From Xestospongia muta (Eukaryota > Porifera > Demospongiae > Haplosclerida > Petrosiidae): 64,000 nt of DNA. This document shows positions 63,822 through 64,000 of the stretch, one piece after another (the stretch's first letter is position 1; each line of letters opens with the position of its first letter). Position numbers and translations under genes: made by a program. The notes under the pieces were generated by a model that saw only the letters and a list, made by a program, of their open reading frames with translations, was not told the DNA's origin and did not search any database. The stretch covers positions 6,523,229 through 6,587,228 of the forward strand of contig OY848921.1 of NCBI GenBank assembly GCA_963693285.1, in the 5' to 3' direction.

Positions 63822-64000
63822 ATGAAGTTAAACTACTTTGCTGTTCTGGTCCTTACAATATTATTGATAGAGACTAGTAATGCATTCAGTAGTGGAGCTC
63901 CTTCAGATGCATGTAGTACTATGCAACCAAGTCATGGAGCTAATGTACCTAGTGATTGTGGACCTAATTGTCCATTTAATGTTGTAGTAACTAATATTGG
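63822..64000 (+). CDS. Second Reeler-domain gene, 5' part (cut by window end)
   Basis: The first-exon sequence is nearly identical to 38144-38322: start codon, signal peptide (LNYFAVLVLTILLIETSNA, one Ser-to-Leu change) and the opening of the Reeler domain with SSGAPSDACSTMQPSHG. It continues beyond the window. Its spacing from the Roco gene (about 380 bp after the stop) equals that in module 2. Confidence 0.85.
   Translation, partial: MKLNYFAVLVLTILLIETSNAFSSGAPSDACSTMQPSHGANVPSDCGPNCPFNVVVTNI

Overview
The window is AT-rich animal nuclear DNA. Its genes are split by many short GT-AG introns (often about 50 nt) and include clearly metazoan proteins: SPT4, acetoacetyl-CoA synthetase, Reeler, Roc-COR-Death and a USP-type DUSP-UBL. 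The lineage-specific expansion of Roco/Death proteins and the compact introns suggest a sponge, perhaps a demosponge such as Amphimedon. That is an inference; nothing in the window proves the species.

The window is built from tandem copies of one segmental module. In order the module holds: (1, + strand) a pseudokinase/coiled-coil/DUSP/UBL gene; (2, - strand) SPT4; (3, + strand) a Roc-COR GTPase with a C-terminal Death domain, whose first intron region is a long tandem array; (4, + strand) a secreted Reeler-domain gene; (5, - strand) the 3' end of acetoacetyl-CoA synthetase (AACS). Left of 6 kb are old fragments: a Death-transmembrane tail (1-1722), DUSP-UBL exons (2524-3192) and a dead Death exon (5318-5632). 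Module 1 (about 6.1-16.3 kb) has an intact kinase gene, an SPT4 locus deleted down to its 5' flank, and a decayed Roc-COR-Death gene. A further Roc-COR-Death pseudogene at 17.3-19.8 kb is cut off at a duplication junction. Module 2 (about 19.8-42.0 kb) has a kinase gene with a frameshifting deletion, intact SPT4, an intact Roc-COR-Death gene, an intact Reeler gene and a truncated AACS. Module 3 (about 42.4 kb to the end) has intact kinase, SPT4 and Roc-COR-Death genes and the start of a second Reeler gene.

The standout observation is the array in the Roc-COR-Death genes. Between a 30-nt ATG exon and a 16-nt linker exon lie 22 (28.9-32.7 kb) and 21 (52.0-58.4 kb) tandem units of about 183 bp. 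Each unit has a near-invariant splice acceptor (usually TATAG), then exactly three nucleotides, then a near-invariant donor GTAAGTATG. The flanks are almost identical from unit to unit, but the central triplet is hypervariable: 14 different triplets in the two arrays, 17 counting a decayed third array, and none is a stop. The ATG exon ends in phase 0, the linker exon starts in phase 0 and ends in phase 1, and the Roc exon starts in the matching phase. Any number of one-codon micro-exons therefore keeps the frame open. The sequence reads as a cassette array of single-codon exons that could diversify the N-terminus just before the Roc GTPase domain. Whether and how the cassettes are spliced needs RNA evidence.

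The pseudokinase-DUSP-UBL gene and the Roco-Death gene duplicate together and may act in one signalling pathway, but this is only suggested by linkage. SPT4 and AACS look like passengers of the duplication.
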